NCBI GenBank assembly: GCA_965276005.1
Contig: OZ254962.1
Coordinates: 2,728,001 to 2,792,000 of the forward strand
DNA from: G965232465 sp965276005
Lineage (GTDB): Bacteria; Pseudomonadota; Alphaproteobacteria; JAQWUY01
Length of the DNA stretch: 64,000 nucleotides
Direction of reading: 5' to 3'
In this document: piece after piece, positions 6,629 through 16,397 of the stretch
How the letters are laid out: the number at the start of each line of letters is the position of its first letter
Numbering within the stretch: position 1 is the first letter of the stretch
Translations under genes and position numbers: made by a program
The notes under the pieces: generated by a model
Database searches by the model: none
What the model saw: the letters and a program-made list of their open reading frames with translations, nothing else
Told to the model about the DNA's origin: nothing

Positions 6629-9600
6629 ATGACGACGAAATCTATAAAATTTGCCTTGTTGGCAATATCTGCACTGGGTGCTGGTGGCACTGTGTTTGCG
6701 AATACTTTACCACAGGGCGGTGTGGTGCAACAGGGGGCGGCTGGTATCCAGTATAGCGGCGACACCCTGAACATAAATCAGCAATCGGATAAAGCGATTA
6801 TCGATTGGAAAGATTTTTCTGTGGGTAGGGATAACACGGTAAACTTTAACCAACCCAGTAGCGATTCGGCAACCTTAAATCGGGTTACGGGCGATTTTAC
6901 TTCGGAAATTGCTGGGCGGATTAACAGTAACGGCAGTGTGTTTTTGGTCAATCCCAATGGCATACGGATTACTGCGGACGGTGTTATCGACACGGGCGGT
7001 TTTGTCGCCTCGACCCTAGACATAGACAACAACGATTTTTTGAATGGCGATTATACATTTACAAAAAGTGGTAGCAATGGCGTTGTTTCGAATCGGGGTA
7101 GTATTTCGGTCGATGATGGCGGTTTTGTGGCGTTGCTTGGTGGGGCGGTTAAAAACGATGGCACGGTTCGAGCCCTTGTGGGTAAAGTAGGCTTTGGCGG
7201 CGGCGAAAAGATTGTTATGTCATTTGGCAACAACGATTTTTTACGGGTCGAAGTGCCAACGGACACATGGGATAAACTCACCGATTCGCAAGGCAACAAA
7301 GTTTCGGCTACTGTCGATTTAGGCGGTACCATCGACTCACGGGGTGGATTTATCGATATAACCGTTGCCGATGCGTCCGATATTTTACGACAAACGATTT
7401 CGATCGATGGTGTTGTATCCGCCAATACCGTATCTTCGACAGACGGGGTTATATCTATTAGTGGTGGTACGGTGGGGATTACCAGTAGTGGGCGAATCAC
7501 TGCCGATGCGGATTATGGCGACGCCGGCACTATCGCCATCGAGGCGGATTCCATCGATAGCAGCGGTACAGTTTCGGCTGTGGCACAAAATGGTATTGGA
7601 GGAAAAATTAAAATATCGTTACAACAGGGGGCGAACCTAAACGCTAGTACCCGTTTTGATGTGTCCGGTGGCACCAAAGGCGGCAGCTTGTCTTTTATTG
7701 GCGGATTGTCTGGTAAGGGCGGTACAAAAGTATTAGGCTCTGCAGATTTTAAAGCCGACAGTGCGGGCGGCAACGGCGGTACTATCGACATCAGCACCAA
7801 AGGCGGCTTGGTGGGGCTGTTGTCCGGTACCGTATCTGCATCGGGCAAAACGCAAGGCGGACGGATTCGTCTAGGTGGGGCGTTTCAAGGGGGCGGGTAT
7901 GACCCGAAAATCAGCCAGCTAGATAAACGCACCCAAAATTTATTTGTAACCCGTTGGCGGGATAATAATTCCCTTGTTAGTGCCGGCAAAACTTCGTTAG
8001 GTACGGGCGTAAGAATCGATGTTTCGTCCCAATCGGGTACAGGCGGTACAGCGATTTTATGGGCGGATCATACCACAAACAATTATGCGGCTATCGATGC
8101 AACCGGTGCCACCGGCGGCGGAGCGGTGGAAATATCGGGCAAAAAACGGGTCGATAGTTTCGGTTTAAACCGTGTTACAGCAGGCAATGGGGTAATTTTA
8201 CTCGACCCGAAAAATGTTGTTGTAGGCAAATGGGCATCCCCATTGGGACAAATAAAGAAGATTTCTAACGGTGCTTCTAGTGCTTCTAATATTAATGTTT
8301 CATTGAATAAGGATGATTTTTTTGGCAGCAGTATATCATTAAGCGATGATGGGTCGAAGATGGCTGTCGGGGCAGGGGGTACTGATGGCAACAAGGGGGC
8401 GATATACCTGTATGAAGTTAGCGGATCCACATGGGGCGGTACGATAGTACAAAACAAAAAGATTGCCAATGATACTTCAATCACTGGATATGATGGTAAG
8501 AATAAAAATCTTGTATTGAAGGCGGGTGAGGGGTTTAGTTTTAGTGTATCGTTAAGTGAAGATGGATCGAAGTTGGCTGTTGGTGCATATGTTTATGGTA
8601 TCAACAAAGGTGCGGTATATCTGTTTACTGTTGGCGGTGCCAAATGGGGAGATACGATAACGGAAAGTAAAGAGATTCTTAAGGATGGTGCCAATATTAT
8701 TGTCAATAATAGTAATACTACACTTTCGTTGAGTGATTACGATAATTTTGGTTCGGGCGTATCTTTAAGCGGTGATGGGAATAAGTTGGCTGTTGGAGCA
8801 ATGAGACCTGGCAAAGAAGGTAGGGTATATCTGTTTACTATTGGCGGTGTCAAATGGGGCGATACGATAACACAAAAGAAAAATTTTACACATGGTAAAA
8901 GCGGTGATAATTTTGGTAACAGTGTATCCCTAAGCGATAATGGTGAAAAATTGGCTGTTGGGGCAACTATCTATGAGGATGAAGGGGGAGGTGCTGATCC
9001 TAAGCGTAGAGGTGCCGTGTATCTGTTTACTGTCGACTGGAGTAATGGTAACACAGCAGAAAAACTAAAAATTTCTAATGACCTTCCGGGTGTTTCGTTG
9101 AGTGAGAATGATAATTTTGGTTTTGGCGTATCGTTAAGCAATGATGGAAAAATGTTGGCTGTTGGTGCTATTAACGATGACGCAGGTGATTCGGATGTAA
9201 ATGCAAACAAGGGTGCAGTGTATCTGTATACTGTTACTTGGGGGAATAGTTCTGCAACAATATTGCCAGTAAAAAAGATTACGAACAGCGATATTACATT
9301 GAAAAAACTTGATACCTTTGGTTCCGCTGTATCTTTAAGTGCCTATGGGACAAAATTAGCTGTGGGGGCGTATGGCGATGATGGTGTTATAGGTGATAGT
9401 AGTGATGATGATGCGGGGGCTGTGTACTTGATAAATGTACGCCTTGATGTAGACGATTATAAACAACAATTGGAACAAGGTGCACAAGGTACACATGTAA
9501 CCCTTTTTGCCAGCAACGATATTACTATAAACAATGCTATAAATGCAACAAAAGGTAAATTAACCTTAATCGCTGGGCGATCGATCGACATTAACGCCGA

Positions 9601-10702
9601 TGTAAAAGTAAATGGCGGGCTTGTAATAAAAGCCAACGACGCCAGCTCCGATAATACGGGCTTTGTTTTAAACGATCGGGACAATGGCAAAGCACACATC
9701 ACCGTTGCCACAGGTAAAACCATATCCGGGGGCAATGATGATTTAATTATCAAAATGCTCAAAGGCAGTAACAGTGCCGCCGACAATAAAAAACAAACAG
9801 GCAAAATCACCGTGTGGAAAGCGGACGGTAAACGGGTCAGCATTGTACATGCAGGCACCACAAAGACGGGCGACACCCCATCCGATTCGGAAATTGTTAT
9901 TCGTAGCAATGGCGAAATAAAAGCCACAGGCGACCTAAACAAGGGCGATATAGCCATCGAATTAGCGGCGGACAAATTTACCAACAACTCAGATAAAGAC
10001 GCTTTGAGTATCACCGATGATGGTAATACGGACGATAATAAAGGACGGTTCCTAATATGGACAAAAAGTGCTGATGACAATACTTTAAGAGGTATAACCT
10101 CCGATTTTACCCAATACAAAACACATAACAATACCCAGTTTTATTCGAATGATGGTACCAATGATGATCAAAAATATAAATCTGGTTTCCTATACAGACC
10201 CGTATCAAGTGGCGATAGTGGTGGCGGCGGCGGTGGCGGCGGCGGTGCGGCTATCGTATTGATAGGTGCCGGCGTTGCTGTTGTAGCCATGGGCGGTATT
10301 GGTGGCGGTGCCGCTGCAACAGGTGCCGCAGCAGGTGCCGCCGGTGCTGGAGCAGGCGGAGCAAGTGGTGGATTAGCTGCCCCCGTTGGCAGTATCGACA
10401 CCCTGTTTACCACCGGTATATACGCCTATTTAAACGGTATCGATATGCAGGCGATATATCAACCGCCCACACAACCCTCCGTATTTAACACCCCCCATAA
10501 GGTAACCTACAAAGCCAAAATACATCGCACATACGACATGATCCTGTTGGCACACAACATCAAAGCCCAAAAAGCGGTACCCCTGTACGAACTAGACGAA
10601 CAGCTATACGAAACCTTGAGACGCATATTCGTACAGCAATCGACAACAACAGACAAAACCGCCCGTATGGACAGGCAAAACCAACCGTCCGAAACTTTGT
10701 AG
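6629..10702 (+). CDS. Exoprotein 1: TPS-domain/FG-GAP surface protein
   Basis: A 1357-residue filamentous-haemagglutinin-like TpsA protein. Residues 1-24 are a signal peptide (SIKFALLAISALGAGGTVFA). Residues ~25-260 form the TPS secretion domain, with FLVNPNGIRITADG matching the family NPNGI motif. Residues ~265-540 continue as beta-helix with ILLDPKNV. Residues ~560-935 carry six FG-GAP repeats of the form FGxxVSLSxDGxKLAVGA ... GAVYLFTV. A Gly run followed by AAIVLIGAGVAVVAMGGIGGG starts near 1195, and the last ~105 residues (from GSIDTLFTTGIYA) are shared with the other two exoproteins. Predicted role: surface adhesin secreted by an outer-membrane TpsB partner, which is not in this window. 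The start is set by AAAGGAATAG and the signal peptide. Confidence 0.9.
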   Translation: MTTKSIKFALLAISALGAGGTVFANTLPQGGVVQQGAAGIQYSGDTLNINQQSDKAIIDWKDFSVGRDNTVNFNQPSSDSATLNRVTGDFTSEIAGRINSNGSVFLVNPNGIRITADGVIDTGGFVASTLDIDNNDFLNGDYTFTKSGSNGVVSNRGSISVDDGGFVALLGGAVKNDGTVRALVGKVGFGGGEKIVMSFGNNDFLRVEVPTDTWDKLTDSQGNKVSATVDLGGTIDSRGGFIDITVADASDILRQTISIDGVVSANTVSSTDGVISISGGTVGITSSGRITADADYGDAGTIAIEADSIDSSGTVSAVAQNGIGGKIKISLQQGANLNASTRFDVSGGTKGGSLSFIGGLSGKGGTKVLGSADFKADSAGGNGGTIDISTKGGLVGLLSGTVSASGKTQGGRIRLGGAFQGGGYDPKISQLDKRTQNLFVTRWRDNNSLVSAGKTSLGTGVRIDVSSQSGTGGTAILWADHTTNNYAAIDATGATGGGAVEISGKKRVDSFGLNRVTAGNGVILLDPKNVVVGKWASPLGQIKKISNGASSASNINVSLNKDDFFGSSISLSDDGSKMAVGAGGTDGNKGAIYLYEVSGSTWGGTIVQNKKIANDTSITGYDGKNKNLVLKAGEGFSFSVSLSEDGSKLAVGAYVYGINKGAVYLFTVGGAKWGDTITESKEILKDGANIIVNNSNTTLSLSDYDNFGSGVSLSGDGNKLAVGAMRPGKEGRVYLFTIGGVKWGDTITQKKNFTHGKSGDNFGNSVSLSDNGEKLAVGATIYEDEGGGADPKRRGAVYLFTVDWSNGNTAEKLKISNDLPGVSLSENDNFGFGVSLSNDGKMLAVGAINDDAGDSDVNANKGAVYLYTVTWGNSSATILPVKKITNSDITLKKLDTFGSAVSLSAYGTKLAVGAYGDDGVIGDSSDDDAGAVYLINVRLDVDDYKQQLEQGAQGTHVTLFASNDITINNAINATKGKLTLIAGRSIDINADVKVNGGLVIKANDASSDNTGFVLNDRDNGKAHITVATGKTISGGNDDLIIKMLKGSNSAADNKKQTGKITVWKADGKRVSIVHAGTTKTGDTPSDSEIVIRSNGEIKATGDLNKGDIAIELAADKFTNNSDKDALSITDDGNTDDNKGRFLIWTKSADDNTLRGITSDFTQYKTHNNTQFYSNDGTNDDQKYKSGFLYRPVSSGDSGGGGGGGGGAAIVLIGAGVAVVAMGGIGGGAAATGAAAGAAGAGAGGASGGLAAPVGSIDTLFTTGIYAYLNGIDMQAIYQPPTQPSVFNTPHKVTYKAKIHRTYDMILLAHNIKAQKAVPLYELDEQLYETLRRIFVQQSTTTDKTARMDRQNQPSETL

Positions 10703-10720
10703 GGTGTGTACCATTTAAAG

Positions 10721-10749
10721 CAAAACCCCCGCCGGGGGTTTTGTTTTTT
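10721..10749 (+). terminator. Intrinsic terminator after exoprotein 1
   Basis: Perfect 10-bp stem CAAAACCCCC (10721-10730) with GGGGGTTTTG (10734-10743), loop of 3, followed by TTTTTT (10744-10749). It lies 19 bp after the stop codon. Confidence 0.9.
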
Positions 10750-10793
10750 GCGGTAAAAAAATCGCTTGCGGTTAAAGATGTGCACATTTCGTA

Positions 10794-10823
10794 TTGACAA
10801 CGGACATCGTAATACTACATAAT
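10794..10823 (+). promoter_or_regulatory. Promoter of EamA transporter pair
   Basis: TTGACA (10794-10799), 18 bp, CATAAT (10818-10823). The start site is near 10830 and the leader about 33 nt. Confidence 0.65.
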
Positions 10824-10862
10824 GCCTATAATGAACAGATATACAAAAGAGAAAGCGGTGTT

Positions 10863-11759
10863 GTGTCAGAGAAAAATAATTTATTAGGGTTTCGCTATCA
10901 GCTTAAATCTATATCGTTGTTGTTGGCTATGCAAGTATTTGTAAAAATCTTGGTTGCCGATTACCCGTTGGTCGAGGTGATGTTTTATCGATCTTTTATG
11001 GGGTTGCCATTGTTGTTTGTGTATTTATATTGTACGGGCAATTTGCAAAACTTGGCGGTGAGCCGCCCTGTGGTGCATGTGTTGCGGGTGATAGTCGGGG
11101 GGTTGGGTATGTATGCGGCGTTTAGTGCCTATCGTTACTTACCCTTAGCGGAGGCGATGACGATTTTAAATTTTGCCCCGATTTTTATTACGGTGTTGGG
11201 GGTTGTATTTTTGGGCGAACGGATTCACGCCCACCGTACCATAGCCTTAATACTAGGGTTTATCGGTATGTTGGTGATTGTCCGCCCCAGTGTGGATTTT
11301 AACTGGTATTATGTATACCCGTTGTTTGCGGCTTTGATGTTTGCGGTGTCGACGATTATTTCCCACAGTTTGACAAAAACTGACCACCCTACCAGTATCA
11401 CTGTGTCGTTTAGCTTGTCGATTGCTATTATTACCGGTGGTATCAGCTTATACTATGGGTTTCGCCTGCCTTTTGACAGCAAAGCCCTATGGTTTGCTAT
11501 CATTATGGGCAATTTGGGGACTGTTGGACAGATTTATAACATCTATGCCATAAAACACAGCCACGCCAGTTTTTACGCCGCCGGGCGATATATGCGATTG
11601 TTCGGGGCGGCCATTTTGGGATTGGTGGTATTTGCCGAAGCCATAACCGCCCGTATTGTACTGGGCATGGTGATTATAGCGTGTGCCGGCATATACATAT
11701 CGTGGCGGGAGCGGGTCAAAAATAAACAAAAACCACAGCACGAAAGTATAGGATTATGA
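10863..11759 (+). CDS. EamA/DMT-family transporter, copy 1
   Basis: A 298-residue, ten-helix drug/metabolite transporter made of two EamA halves (for example MYAAFSAYRYLPLAEAMTIL and the WRERVKN end). The start is placed at the GTG at 10863 because the resulting VSEKNNLLGF aligns with the MNEKNNLLGF start of the adjacent paralogue and gives the same 298 residues. An upstream TTG in frame is the -35 box of the promoter. It probably moves a small metabolite across the inner membrane; the substrate is unknown. The stop overlaps the next ATG (ATGA), so the pair is translationally coupled and may form a heterodimer or be a recent duplication. Confidence 0.85.
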   Translation: MSEKNNLLGFRYQLKSISLLLAMQVFVKILVADYPLVEVMFYRSFMGLPLLFVYLYCTGNLQNLAVSRPVVHVLRVIVGGLGMYAAFSAYRYLPLAEAMTILNFAPIFITVLGVVFLGERIHAHRTIALILGFIGMLVIVRPSVDFNWYYVYPLFAALMFAVSTIISHSLTKTDHPTSITVSFSLSIAIITGGISLYYGFRLPFDSKALWFAIIMGNLGTVGQIYNIYAIKHSHASFYAAGRYMRLFGAAILGLVVFAEAITARIVLGMVIIACAGIYISWRERVKNKQKPQHESIGL

Positions 11760-12652
11760 ACGAAAAAAACAACCTACTAGGGTTTGGCTTTCAAATATCG
11801 GCAACTTGTTTGTTTTTGCTGATGGATGTGTGTGTAAAGGTATTGGTTGCAGACTATCCGTTAGCGGAAATTATGTTTTATCGCAGTGTGATGGGGCTAC
11901 CGTTTTTATTCGTGTACTTAAAGGTCACCGGACACATGGACAATTTACGCATTACCCGCCCAGTGATGCACTTGTGGCGGGCGGTTATTGGCGGTACGGC
12001 GATGTTTGCGTTTTTTAATGCCTACAAGTATTTACCGTTAGCGGAAGCGGCGGCTATTTTGTATATTGCCCCGATTTTTATCACCATTTTAAGCATTATA
12101 TTTTTGGGCGAAAAGATTTATTTTCATCGCACATTTGCGTTGATATTGGGGTTTGTGGGGACGCTGGTTATCGTCCGTCCCAGTATGGATTTTAATTGGT
12201 ATTATGTGTATCCCATGTTGGGGGCGTTGTGCTTTGCAGTGGTAACGATTATCGCCCACAAGCTGACCAAAATCGACCACCCAACCAGTATCACTGTCAG
12301 CTTTAGCGTATTCTTGACGGTTATCACCGGCGGCATAACACTGTATAATGGATTTAGTCCCATGCTAAATAGCACTGTGATTATTTATGCGGTTGTGATG
12401 GGCAATGCGGGGACGATTGCCCAGATCTTAAATATGCAGGCGATTAAAAACTGTCATGCGAATTTTTATGCGGTTACCAAGTATATAGGATTGTTCGGAT
12501 CGGCGGCAGTGGGGGTATTGATATTTAGCGAACCGCTGACCTTTAATGTGGGGTTGGGTATGGTTATTATTGCTGTGTCGGGCATATACATATCGTGGCG
12601 GGAGCATGTGAAAAACAAAAAAGAACGCATGCGGCTACGGGTGCGGGGGTAG
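11756..12652 (+). CDS. EamA/DMT-family transporter, copy 2
   Basis: A 298-residue paralogue of the preceding gene, with closely similar sequence throughout (ADYPLAEIMFYRSVMGLPFLFVY region; MDFNWYYVYPMLGAL; DHPTSITVSFS). Ten predicted helices and the C-terminal ISWREHVKNK stop-transfer sequence match copy 1. The ATG overlaps the copy 1 stop by four bases. Tandem full-length EamA copies are less common than single genes; the two could work as homodimers or a heterodimer. Confidence 0.85.
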   Translation: MNEKNNLLGFGFQISATCLFLLMDVCVKVLVADYPLAEIMFYRSVMGLPFLFVYLKVTGHMDNLRITRPVMHLWRAVIGGTAMFAFFNAYKYLPLAEAAAILYIAPIFITILSIIFLGEKIYFHRTFALILGFVGTLVIVRPSMDFNWYYVYPMLGALCFAVVTIIAHKLTKIDHPTSITVSFSVFLTVITGGITLYNGFSPMLNSTVIIYAVVMGNAGTIAQILNMQAIKNCHANFYAVTKYIGLFGSAAVGVLIFSEPLTFNVGLGMVIIAVSGIYISWREHVKNKKERMRLRVRG

Positions 12653-12938
12653 CTGCGAAAACAGGTGTGCGATGATATAGAGACGGTACTGTCCGAGTTG
12701 ATACGGGCAATAGCAAGTTGTTTTTTGCCCATAAGCCTCGCCAGCTGCGTTTATGAAAGCCCTTGTTGTTTGCGTAACTGTACAATGGCGTAGTACTGCC
12801 ATTTGCGGAAGCACTTTGGCGTAGTCCCGTTTATACTCCGCTGCAACGATGTTTTTCCATAACAGAGTCAAGCGTCTGTTACCAGCATAAAACAAGGGGG
12901 ACAAAAGCCCCCTATTGTATATATGAATCTGTGTGGAT
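12653..12938. other. Intergenic region without a supported gene
   Basis: 286 bp between the EamA pair and the convergent intimin-like gene. An open minus-strand frame (12635-12952) exists but has no ribosome binding site or recognisable family, so it is not called. The only clear signal is the hairpin at 12892-12918. Confidence 0.4.
12889..12918 (-). terminator. Terminator of the intimin-like gene
   Basis: Minus-strand stem ACAATAGGGGG with CCCCCTTGT, followed by TTTT. It lies about 20 bp after the stop of the inverse autotransporter gene. Confidence 0.6.
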
Positions 12939-14904
12939 TTAAGAACCATCACTTATTTTAATATACACATTGATTAGGGTTGGAGTGACTTCATATTTAT
13001 CTGCATCGGGATTGGTGTAGGTAAATTCGATTCTTATAATGCCGGTTTTAAAATCCGTACTATCTTTTATCGCACCATTAGTATATGCTATACCAACCCC
13101 CGGTTGGATGGTACCTATGCTGTTTATAAGTGAAAAATCAGCTGCAAAATTACCATGCTGAATCTGACTGTTATCCCAGTAAACTTTAACGGTGGGATTT
13201 GATAATCCATTCGGTGTCGCCTTGACAAAATCTTTTATATTGTATGTGTTACCGTCCTCTAATTCGAAAGGCGACCCATTACTACCATCTCCACTGGTTA
13301 TGGGCGTGGAAGTATTAACATCCTTAATATCTGCCTTATCTGCAAGTGCAGGCGTACGGGTCTTTTTGGTAATGGGGATAGTTATATCTTTTGTTGTCGA
13401 TGCCAGTTTGTCTGCCACTTCTGCCCGGGTAACGGTTACGACAATATCGCCCGAATCAGTGATTTTACCGCTGGCGATGGCACCTGTGGTGGTGTTGATG
13501 TCTAGGTTGCTGCTAACGCCCGTTACGCCACTGCTTTTAACTGCAAATGTATAAGACACATTGGTAGTTTGCCCGTTGACTTGTACACTGGTAGGCAATC
13601 CGTAATCGGCATTGCTAACCGCATTGCCCCATTCACGGGCGGACAAGCGGGTATTGCCGGCAATGTCTAGCGATGCGATGGCTTGGGTTTTGACGAATAC
13701 GATCCTGTCCTGATAGCCAGCAGCGGAGAAAGTCATTTGTAACACCGCTTCGTCTTTTCCTGCTTGGTCGACAAGCACATGACCATATCGCACATTGGTA
13801 AGAATATCCACATTGGTGTTGCCATTTTTAAATTGGAAATCATCATCGTTACCGCTGATTTTTTCTACTTTAACGGTGGGTGTAACGCTACTTGGCACGG
13901 TGCCTAGAAAATCTTTGACATTGTATATTTTACCGCTGACTAGTCCATAAGCGGTGGCTTGGGTTTTGCCATCGCCACTTCGCACAGGGGTATTGTCTGT
14001 GGATTTCATATCTGCAGAACTTACGCTACTGCCCAGCGTTGGCGTGGTTTCGGTTTTGGCTTTGGCAATTTTAACATCGTATTGTCGCTCGACCTTGTCA
14101 TAGCGTTTGTGCCATACAGCAGCGGATTTTGTCGCTTGCGATGGGGTTTGTGCAGCGGTGGCGAAATCCCATTTAAAGCCCATGAATATATTGGTTTTGG
14201 CGGCATCCCCGTTGGGTTTGTCGTATTCGCCCCGCAAGGTTATAATGGGGGTCGGCTTGTATTCGGCAATCAGTTTGTTACCTTTAACCATTGCATCATC
14301 GACCCCATCAAAAGTGTACATATTGACCCCAAGCGACAGGGCAGGGGCAAGGGGTATCGCTCCTTTGGTGGTGATGTCCCAGCCTTTTAATACTTTGTAC
14401 TCTTTGATGATTCCCTTACTCATCGGGCGGTATATATTTGCCGACACATCAAAAGCGGCGGTTTTTAACTCCAGCCCCAAACTATACCGCTGATACACAC
14501 CACTAGGGTTAAAAGTAAACGCTGTTTGCGTGCCGTCTTTGTTGTCGATAAAGCCATTGACACCAACAACCGCAGTCGCCCCGACAAGTTTTCGATAGCC
14601 AACACCCAAATTTAGGCGATTGGTTGCTTTTTGTCGATTGTAAGAACCTTGAAAATAGGTAACAGTATTTTTATTTTCCGATAGGGTACTAAATGCGGTA
14701 ACCCCTAAATTAAGTTGTTTGTTGGCATAGCCGACATCGCCTTCGATCCACTGAAAAATCCCGGTTTTATCGATCTGGTCGACAGCGACACCGCCCGCTC
14801 GATTTACAGCGACACTTGTGTCATCGGCATATAGGGGGGGGGGGGGGGTATATTAGAGACGCTGCGGCAACGACAGCAGCGGTGGTTAAAAATCTTTTGT
14901 GCAT
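12939..14904 (-). CDS. Intimin/invasin-like inverse autotransporter, phase-OFF by C15 tract
   Basis: The gene starts at ATG 14904 (MHKRFLTTAAVVAAASLIY, a signal peptide) and hits a run of 15 C (coding strand; 14848-14834). With 15 C the frame runs through a few prolines to a stop at 14823-14821. With 14 or 17 C it continues as LYADDTSVAV and stays open to 12939, giving ~654 residues. The downstream protein has an inverse-autotransporter beta-barrel domain (GYANKQLNLGVTAF, GVGYRKLVG, GFIDNKDGT, YSLGLELKTAAFDVSANIYRP, GFKWDFA) to about residue 255. A surface passenger follows with two related segments (SGDGKTQ...YNVKDFLG and SGDGSNG...YNIKDFVK). Predicted role: outer-membrane anchored adhesin. 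A TTG at 14609 is in frame downstream but would skip the signal peptide. Confidence 0.85.
14834..14848. repeat. G15/C15 homopolymer tract (phase-variation site)
   Basis: Fifteen G on the plus strand (C on the coding strand) within the signal-peptide region of the inverse autotransporter. Reading both sides shows the frames differ by one: 14 or 17 bases join them, 15 does not. The prolines it encodes fall just before the predicted signal cleavage site. Confidence 0.9.
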
Positions 14905-15004
14905 GTGGTATCCTTTCCCAATTCGTCTAAACTAGCAATCTGTTTTAAAACCCGTTTGCCCCCATTGTAGCAAAAATTTTTTTCTTTGCAAGCTAAAAAT
15001 GCGG

Positions 15005-15033
15005 TTGCATTTTTTCTGTACACGGTATATAGT
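15005..15033 (+). promoter_or_regulatory. ribF promoter, predicted leaderless
   Basis: TTGCAT (15005-15010), 17 bp, TATAGT (15028-15033), then 6 nt to the ATG at 15040. The start site coincides with the start codon. Confidence 0.55.
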
Positions 15034-15039
15034 GGTCGT

Positions 15040-16245
15040 ATGATAGTACACAGCGATTTAACACATATACCGGCATCGTTTCGAAAGGCGGTTGTTGCTA
15101 TGGGCAATTTTGACGGGGTGCATCGAGGGCATCAGGCGGTGATTGGCGATGCGTATCTGAAAGCCCAACGGTTGGGTGTACAGCTGATTGTGCTGACTTT
15201 TTCGCCGCATCCGAAGCTGTTTTTTAATCCGGATGCTCCGCCGTTTATTATCACCCCGTTACGGCACAAAATCCCCCATTTTGCGGCGTTGGGGGTGCAT
15301 GGGGTGCTTGCCTTGAATTTTGCCGATAGCAAAGACCTAACCGCTGAACAGTTTATCGATACGGTACTGGTACAGGGGCTGTCCGCCTCTGCTGTTAGCA
15401 TCGGCTATGATTTTCGCTTTGGGGCAAAACGGGCGGGTACGGTGGGCATGTTGCAACGGGACGGTCGTTTCGAGGTGCTGCGGGCAAGCCCGCAACAGGA
15501 CGCCTCTGGTGAAGTGTTTTCGTCGACCTTGATTCGCCAATATTTACGGGACGGTATGGTGGCTATGGCGGGGGCGGTGATGGGGCACCCATTCGAGATT
15601 CACGGGCAAGTGGTACAGGGCAAGGCACTAGGCAGAAAATTGGGCTTTGCCACCGCTAATATAAAGTTTGCCAACCACATTATCCGTCCCAGATACGGCG
15701 TATATGCGGTACGCATTGCCATCGAAAACCCCGACCAAAACCCCCACAATACCCCCCTTATATGGCATGATGGCATCTGTAATATAGGTGTGCGTCCCAC
15801 TGTCGACGGCATAAAAGAAGTGCTAGAAGTACATATTTTCGATTTTTCGGACAATATTTATGATACAATGGTCAGAGTAGCGTTTATCGAACACATTCGT
15901 TACGAACAGCGGTTCGAAAATACAGACGATTTAAAAGTGCAAATCGCCCAAGACTGCAATGTGGCACGGCGAGTGCACAATTTACGCTTAACGAAGAATA
16001 TACCCCTGGAAGAACAAAAAAGGAAAATGGTTTCAGATATGATAACCCATTTTGAAAAGAATGGCATCCAACTAAAGGTAGAGGGTGCTGAAGAAAATAA
16101 AAGAAAAGAAAACTCTGGTAAAAAACCAGAGGAATTAACAGACTTCCAACTCTATCTCCAAAAAAAGAGAGAAAACCGGAAGGAACTTTCCAGAAATCTT
16201 AAGAGAATTTGGAAAAAATACAAAGAGAACATGAAATCAATATAA
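15040..16245 (+). CDS. ribF: Bifunctional riboflavin kinase/FAD synthetase with extra C-terminal tail
   Basis: 401 residues starting MIVHSDLTHIP. N-terminal FAD synthetase (nucleotidyltransferase) half: VVAMGNFDGVHRGHQ with the GNFDGVHxGH motif, VLTFSPHPKLFF, SIGYDFRFGAKRAG, SSTLIRQYLRDG. C-terminal riboflavin kinase half: GRKLGFATANI (G-PTAN-like), YGVYAVRIAI, NIGVRPTVDG, EVHIFDF. The enzyme makes FMN and then FAD. The conserved protein should end near VQIAQDCNVARRV (about residue 308). Here a further ~90 residues follow, very rich in Lys and Glu (EENKRKENSGKKPEEL, KKRENRKELSRNLKRI) and encoded by AT-rich DNA unlike the first 900 bp. That tail looks acquired. ileS, which sits between ribF and lspA in many proteobacteria, is absent. 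Confidence 0.9.
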   Translation: MIVHSDLTHIPASFRKAVVAMGNFDGVHRGHQAVIGDAYLKAQRLGVQLIVLTFSPHPKLFFNPDAPPFIITPLRHKIPHFAALGVHGVLALNFADSKDLTAEQFIDTVLVQGLSASAVSIGYDFRFGAKRAGTVGMLQRDGRFEVLRASPQQDASGEVFSSTLIRQYLRDGMVAMAGAVMGHPFEIHGQVVQGKALGRKLGFATANIKFANHIIRPRYGVYAVRIAIENPDQNPHNTPLIWHDGICNIGVRPTVDGIKEVLEVHIFDFSDNIYDTMVRVAFIEHIRYEQRFENTDDLKVQIAQDCNVARRVHNLRLTKNIPLEEQKRKMVSDMITHFEKNGIQLKVEGAEENKRKENSGKKPEELTDFQLYLQKKRENRKELSRNLKRIWKKYKENMKSI

Positions 16246-16280
16246 GGGGAGAAAAACTCCCTAATTTTTAATTTTTTTTA
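16246..16280 (+). terminator. Terminator-like hairpin after ribF
   Basis: GGGAG (16247-16251), AAAAA loop, CTCCC (16257-16261), then a T-rich stretch ending in eight T (16272-16279). The stem is short but the U-tract is good. The following 16281-16397 is AT-rich and holds an inverted repeat AATTTCTTTA/TAAAGAAATT but no gene. Confidence 0.5.
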
Positions 16281-16397
16281 AGGAGAAAAATTGCTTTGAC
16301 TAAAAAAATTTCTTTAGGAATTTACATTTTCATTAATAAAGAAATTCCATATAAAAGTCTTTAAGGCATAACATATATAAAAGGACACCAAAAAAAC

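Noticed and set aside
10794..10862. Upstream TTG start extending EamA copy 1 by 23 residues
   Set aside because: The TTG is the first half of the TTGACA -35 box, and the extension has no counterpart in the paralogue.
12635..12952. Minus-strand 105-residue ORF between EamA copy 2 and the intimin-like gene
   Set aside because: No family, no ribosome binding site, and it covers the terminator hairpin at 12892-12918.
12939..14609. Inverse autotransporter starting at TTG 14609
   Set aside because: This would remove the signal peptide and the first barrel strands, which are present upstream in the same frame up to the C tract.
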